Source of the DNA: an uncultured Oscillospiraceae bacterium
GTDB taxonomy: Bacteria > Bacillota > Clostridia > Oscillospirales > Acutalibacteraceae
DNA: 7,696 nt
Reading direction: 5' to 3'
Assembly: GCA_902489335.1 (NCBI GenBank)
Contig: CABTZO010000046.1
Location: 1 to 7,696, forward strand
The notes below the pieces were generated by a model. It was not told where the DNA came from. It saw only the letters and a list, made by a program, of their open reading frames with translations, and made no database searches. The position numbers and the translations under genes are program-made. Of the stretch, positions 5,173-7,696 are shown one piece after another. Position 1 is the first letter of the stretch; every line of letters starts with the position of its first letter.

Positions 5173-7445
5173 TGAATAATATTACTTGCGTCAGATGTAA
5201 AAAAAATCCCGCGGTAGTCTTTGTATCCAGCCCGGATGGTGACGCATCAAAAACCTTGGGGTATTGCATTAAATGTGCATGTGAGTTAAATCTCGGGCCG
5301 GTTAAGCAAATGATGGACGCTATGGGCGTAACACCTGATGATCTTGACACTGTCAGTGAACAATTTAATTCAATTTTGGGGTATTCTGAAGATGAAAACT
5401 TTGAAGAGGGCGGTGTTCCTATGATGCCTAATCTCAAAGATTTATTTGATTCTATCGGAAATCGAAACAGTGAAAATGAAACTGATGAAAAAACGGAAAA
5501 TAACTCAACTTTTAGGAAGAAGAACAAGAAAAAGAGCATACGCAATTATTGCACCGACCTTACTCAAAAGGCGAGAGACGGTCAAATTGACGCGATTATA
5601 GGAAGAGACAAGGAAATAAACAGAACAATCCAAATCCTTTGTCGCAGAACTAAAAATAATCCGGTCTTAATCGGAGAGCCCGGAGTCGGAAAAACTGCAA
5701 TTGCTGAGGGTTTGGCTTTAAGAATTGCTGCCGGAAGTGTTCCTGCAAAACTCAAAAACAAGGAAATTGAACTTCTTGATTTGATGAGCTTGGTTGCGGG
5801 GACTCAATTTCGCGGTCAATTTGAAAGCAGAATCAAAAGTCTTATTGAAGAGATAAAACAAGACGGAAATATCATTTTATTTATAGATGAGGTCCATAAT
5901 CTTGTCGGAACCGGTGAAGCTGAGGGTGCGATGAACGCTGCCAATATTTTAAAACCTGCTCTTTCGAGAGGCGAAATTCAGGTTATCGGTGCTACAACTT
6001 TTAATGAATACAGACAATATATAGAAAAAGACGCAGCTTTAGAGAGAAGATTTCAGAGTGTAAAGGTTGAAGAACCTTCTATTCAAGAAACATATGAGGT
6101 TTTAGAGGGCATTAAAAATTATTATGAAGAATATCATTCGGTTAAAATAGATTCTTCTTTGATATATAAACTTGTTGAATTATCCGAAAAATATATAGCC
6201 GACCGCTTCTTACCTGATAAAGCCATAGATTTATTGGACGAATCTTGTACGGTTGCGAACTTACGCAATCCCGAAATATCAAGATTACAAAATCTTAAAG
6301 AGCGAAAGCAAAGAAATATCAAGGAAATAGAAGATCTTTCCACAAAAGAGGAAAAGGATGAGAAGGATTTTGAACAGATTGCAAAACTAAAATCCGAAGA
6401 TATTTCAATTGAAGAAGAAATCAAGACACTGACCGAACAAACAAAAGACATAAAAGTTACAAAAGAAGATGTTGCCCATGTAATTGAAAATTGGACGGGC
6501 ATTCCTATGGCAAGAATCATTGAAAGTGAACTTTCAAAACTTGTAAACCTTGAAGACAGTTTGAAACTTAAAATAAAAGGACAAGATGAAGCAATACAGG
6601 CGCTTGCTGCAGCAGTAAAGCGCAGTAGGGTACAAATATCTAACAGAAAAACTCCTGCTTCTTTCATATTTGTGGGCCCGACGGGAGTCGGTAAAACGGA
6701 GCTTGTCAAACAACTTTCTTATCTGCTTTTTGATACTCCCGAAACTCTTATTAGACTTGACATGTCTGAATTTATGGAAAAGCACAGTGTGTCTAGAATC
6801 ATAGGTTCACCTCCCGGATATGTCGGTTACGATGAAGCCGGTCAACTCACGGAAAAAGTAAGAAGAAAGCCTTATTCGATTGTCTTATTTGATGAAATAG
6901 AAAAGGCTCATCCTGATGTTATGAATATTTTGCTCCAGATTTTAGATGAGGGTAGAATAACCGATGCTCAAGGAAGAACCGTTGACTTTTCAAATACTGT
7001 TATAATTATGACTTCAAATGCCGGAAGCACTTCAAAAGAGGGCTCAATCGGTTTTGGAAAAGCTCCGAATGACATAGACAGACAAAAGGCACTTCAAGGA
7101 CTTTATGACTTTTTAAGACCTGAGTTTTTAGGCAGAGTCGATGAAATAATTTTCTTCAGAAGACTTGATGAAGAGGACTATGAAAACATTGCAATTTTAA
7201 TGCTCGATGAATTAAAAGAAGCGATTGAATTTAAGGGAATGCATTTTGAATATACATATGATGTTCCGAAATTAGCCGTCAAATCTATGAACGGAGACAT
7301 AAAGGGCGCAAGAGATTTGAAAAATGTAATAAGAAGAGAAATTGAAAATAAAATTGCCAACTTTATGATTGAAAAAAGACAGGAAAGCATCAATACAATA
7401 AATGTTTCTGTCAAAGACGGAAAGTTTGAAATTAAAGTCAAATAA
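5172..7445 (+). CDS. clpE: ClpE-like AAA+ unfoldase with N-terminal zinc finger
   Basis: This is a class I Clp/Hsp100 ATPase that unfolds proteins and feeds them to the ClpP peptidase in the cytoplasm. The 757-residue protein starts with a four-cysteine zinc finger, C6-x2-C9-x22-C32-x2-C35 (plus C37), instead of the double Clp N-domain of ClpC/ClpA, which is the ClpE arrangement. A low-complexity acidic then basic linker (about 70-125) follows. AAA domain 1 has Walker A GEPGVGKT (168-175), Walker B ILFIDE (235-240) and an ERRF arginine finger (291-294). A short charged, probably coiled-coil middle region spans about 368-425. AAA domain 2 has Walker A GPTGVGKT (502-509), Walker B VLFDE (571-575), R655 in LGRVDE, and sensor-2 GAR (712-714). 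IGFG (626-629) is the ClpP-docking loop, so it should work with ClpP rather than as a ClpB-type disaggregase. ClpC-like naming is possible; the zinc finger is why I prefer ClpE. Confidence 0.92.
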   Translation: MNNITCVRCKKNPAVVFVSSPDGDASKTLGYCIKCACELNLGPVKQMMDAMGVTPDDLDTVSEQFNSILGYSEDENFEEGGVPMMPNLKDLFDSIGNRNSENETDEKTENNSTFRKKNKKKSIRNYCTDLTQKARDGQIDAIIGRDKEINRTIQILCRRTKNNPVLIGEPGVGKTAIAEGLALRIAAGSVPAKLKNKEIELLDLMSLVAGTQFRGQFESRIKSLIEEIKQDGNIILFIDEVHNLVGTGEAEGAMNAANILKPALSRGEIQVIGATTFNEYRQYIEKDAALERRFQSVKVEEPSIQETYEVLEGIKNYYEEYHSVKIDSSLIYKLVELSEKYIADRFLPDKAIDLLDESCTVANLRNPEISRLQNLKERKQRNIKEIEDLSTKEEKDEKDFEQIAKLKSEDISIEEEIKTLTEQTKDIKVTKEDVAHVIENWTGIPMARIIESELSKLVNLEDSLKLKIKGQDEAIQALAAAVKRSRVQISNRKTPASFIFVGPTGVGKTELVKQLSYLLFDTPETLIRLDMSEFMEKHSVSRIIGSPPGYVGYDEAGQLTEKVRRKPYSIVLFDEIEKAHPDVMNILLQILDEGRITDAQGRTVDFSNTVIIMTSNAGSTSKEGSIGFGKAPNDIDRQKALQGLYDFLRPEFLGRVDEIIFFRRLDEEDYENIAILMLDELKEAIEFKGMHFEYTYDVPKLAVKSMNGDIKGARDLKNVIRREIENKIANFMIEKRQESINTINVSVKDGKFEIKVK

Positions 7446-7467
7446 AGGGCGGCATATGCCGCTCTTT
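7444..7467 (+). terminator. Hairpin after the clp gene, weak intrinsic terminator
   Basis: A stem of 10 pairs (7444-7453 with 7458-7467, one G-U pair) closes an ATAT loop around the palindrome GGCATATGCC. It starts inside the clp stop codon. Downstream only TTT is contributed before ACAACA, so the U-tract is poor. It may act as a leaky terminator or as a 3' end stabiliser. It separates the clp gene from the tRNA promoters. Confidence 0.6.
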
Positions 7468-7489
7468 ACAACATAAAAATATATTTCTG

Positions 7490-7518
7490 TTGATTTGGAT
7501 ATTTTTATTTCATAAAAT
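7490..7518 (+). promoter_or_regulatory. Possible upstream tRNA promoter (P1)
   Basis: TTGATT (7490-7495), a 17-base spacer and TAAAAT (7513-7518) form a plausible sigma-A promoter with a start near 7525. The surrounding sequence is very A/T-rich, so chance matches are likely, which lowers confidence. Confidence 0.4.
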
Positions 7519-7529
7519 ATAAATTTTTC

Positions 7530-7558
7530 TTGACTTGATGATAACGTCATGTTAAAAT
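7530..7558 (+). promoter_or_regulatory. Predicted tRNA operon promoter (P2)
   Basis: TTGACT (7530-7535), a 17-base spacer and TAAAAT (7553-7558) form a near-consensus promoter. TG one base upstream of the -10 (7550-7551) extends it. Initiation near 7565 would leave about 16 bases before the first tRNA, a normal short leader. Confidence 0.75.
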
Positions 7559-7580
7559 AATTTTCGTGTTTAACAGACAT

Positions 7581-7654
7581 GCGGGTGTAGTTCAATGGTA
7601 GAATCCCAGCCTTCCAAGCTGGTTGTGTGGGTTCGATCCCCATCACCCGCTCCA
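7581..7654 (+). tRNA. tRNA-Gly (anticodon TCC)
   Basis: This is a complete cloverleaf. The acceptor stem GCGGGTG (7581-7587) pairs with CACCCGC (7644-7650), followed by discriminator T 7651 and an encoded CCA (7652-7654). The D stem GTTC/GAAT, anticodon stem CCAGC/GCTGG (7606-7610 and 7618-7622) and T stem GTGGG/CCCAT all pair, with G-U pairs at one end of the D and T stems. The anticodon loop CTTCCAA places TCC at 7613-7615, decoding GGA and GGG and probably other GGN codons by wobble. The T loop is TTCGATC. Confidence 0.97.
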
Positions 7655-7665
7655 TTCTTTTATAT

Positions 7666-7696
7666 GCGCTTGTAGCTCAGCTGGATAGAGCAACTG
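7666..7696 (+). tRNA. 5' part of a second tRNA, probably tRNA-Arg, cut by the window end
   Basis: Eleven bases after the tRNA-Gly CCA, an acceptor strand GCGCTTG, TA at positions 8-9, and a perfect D stem GCTC/GAGC around AGCTGGATA define a tRNA 5' half. The sequence stops four bases into the anticodon stem (ACTG), so the anticodon is not visible. The GCGC start and A after the GG of the D loop (position 20, an arginine identity base in E. coli) resemble bacterial tRNA-Arg. The arginine call is an inference. Confidence 0.85.

Noticed and set aside
5144..5545. Minus-strand frame of 133 codons over the zinc-finger region
   Set aside because: It is antisense to the clp start and pgsA end, and its Phe/Leu/Ser-rich composition is an artefact of opposite-strand A-rich codons.
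6134..6709. Minus-strand frame of 191 codons inside the clp gene
   Set aside because: It is antisense to a clearly conserved AAA+ protein, is Ser/Phe-rich as expected from reverse-reading such codons, and has no recognisable domain.
7272..7655. Minus-strand frame of 127 codons beginning MERVMGIEPTQPAWKAGILPLNYTR
   Set aside because: Its first 25 residues are the antisense translation of the tRNA-Gly gene, a well-known spurious protein in databases. The rest runs antisense through promoters, hairpin and the clp 3' end.
1..7696. Search for CRISPR repeats, insertion sequences, attachment sites, riboswitches and defence or toxin-antitoxin genes
   Set aside because: No direct repeats with spacers, transposase motifs, terminal inverted repeats, structured leader or small paired genes were seen. 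The region is dense with ordinary housekeeping genes and the gaps are short.

Overview
This window is a low-G+C, single-strand housekeeping segment from a Bacillota (Firmicutes) genome, most likely a member of Clostridia. The reasons are the A/T-rich codon use, strong AGGAG/GAGG-type ribosome binding sites, tightly overlapping genes, an ecfA-ecfA-ecfT-truA block, and a membrane-anchored protein resembling DUF5711, which I associate with Ruminococcus/Oscillospiraceae-type clostridia. The family-level placement is inference. Every gene reads on the + strand. The first 22 bases are not genomic: they match the 3' end of the Illumina TruSeq read-2 adapter, so the sequence starts at an untrimmed contig end and the beginning of the first gene is unresolved.

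Region 1 (23-4422) looks like one operon. It holds the complete energising module of an ECF vitamin/metal transporter (two ATPases, EcfA1 and EcfA2, and the transmembrane EcfT), then truA (tRNA pseudouridine synthase), then a single-pass membrane protein with an extracytoplasmic, probably beta-propeller domain of unknown function. Successive genes overlap by 20, 8, 4 and 8 bases, which suggests translational coupling. No substrate-binding S component is present, as expected for a shared (group II) ECF module.

Region 2 (4423-7467) begins with a gap of about 100 bases carrying a good sigma-A-type promoter. It is followed by pgsA (phosphatidylglycerophosphate synthase) and, overlapping it by one base, a two-AAA Clp unfoldase with a four-cysteine zinc finger at its N-terminus and a ClpP-docking loop (ClpE-like). 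A strong hairpin with a poor U-tract abuts the clp stop codon.

Region 3 (7468-7696) is A/T-rich with two apparent promoters in tandem 40 bases apart. It is followed by a complete tRNA-Gly(TCC) with encoded CCA and, 11 bases on, the first 31 bases of a second tRNA, probably tRNA-Arg, cut by the window edge.

I did not find a mobile element, CRISPR array, defence island or new multi-gene system. The points most worth a second look are the adapter artefact, the uncharacterised membrane protein, the pairing of pgsA with a zinc-finger Clp ATPase, and the repeated promoter pattern.
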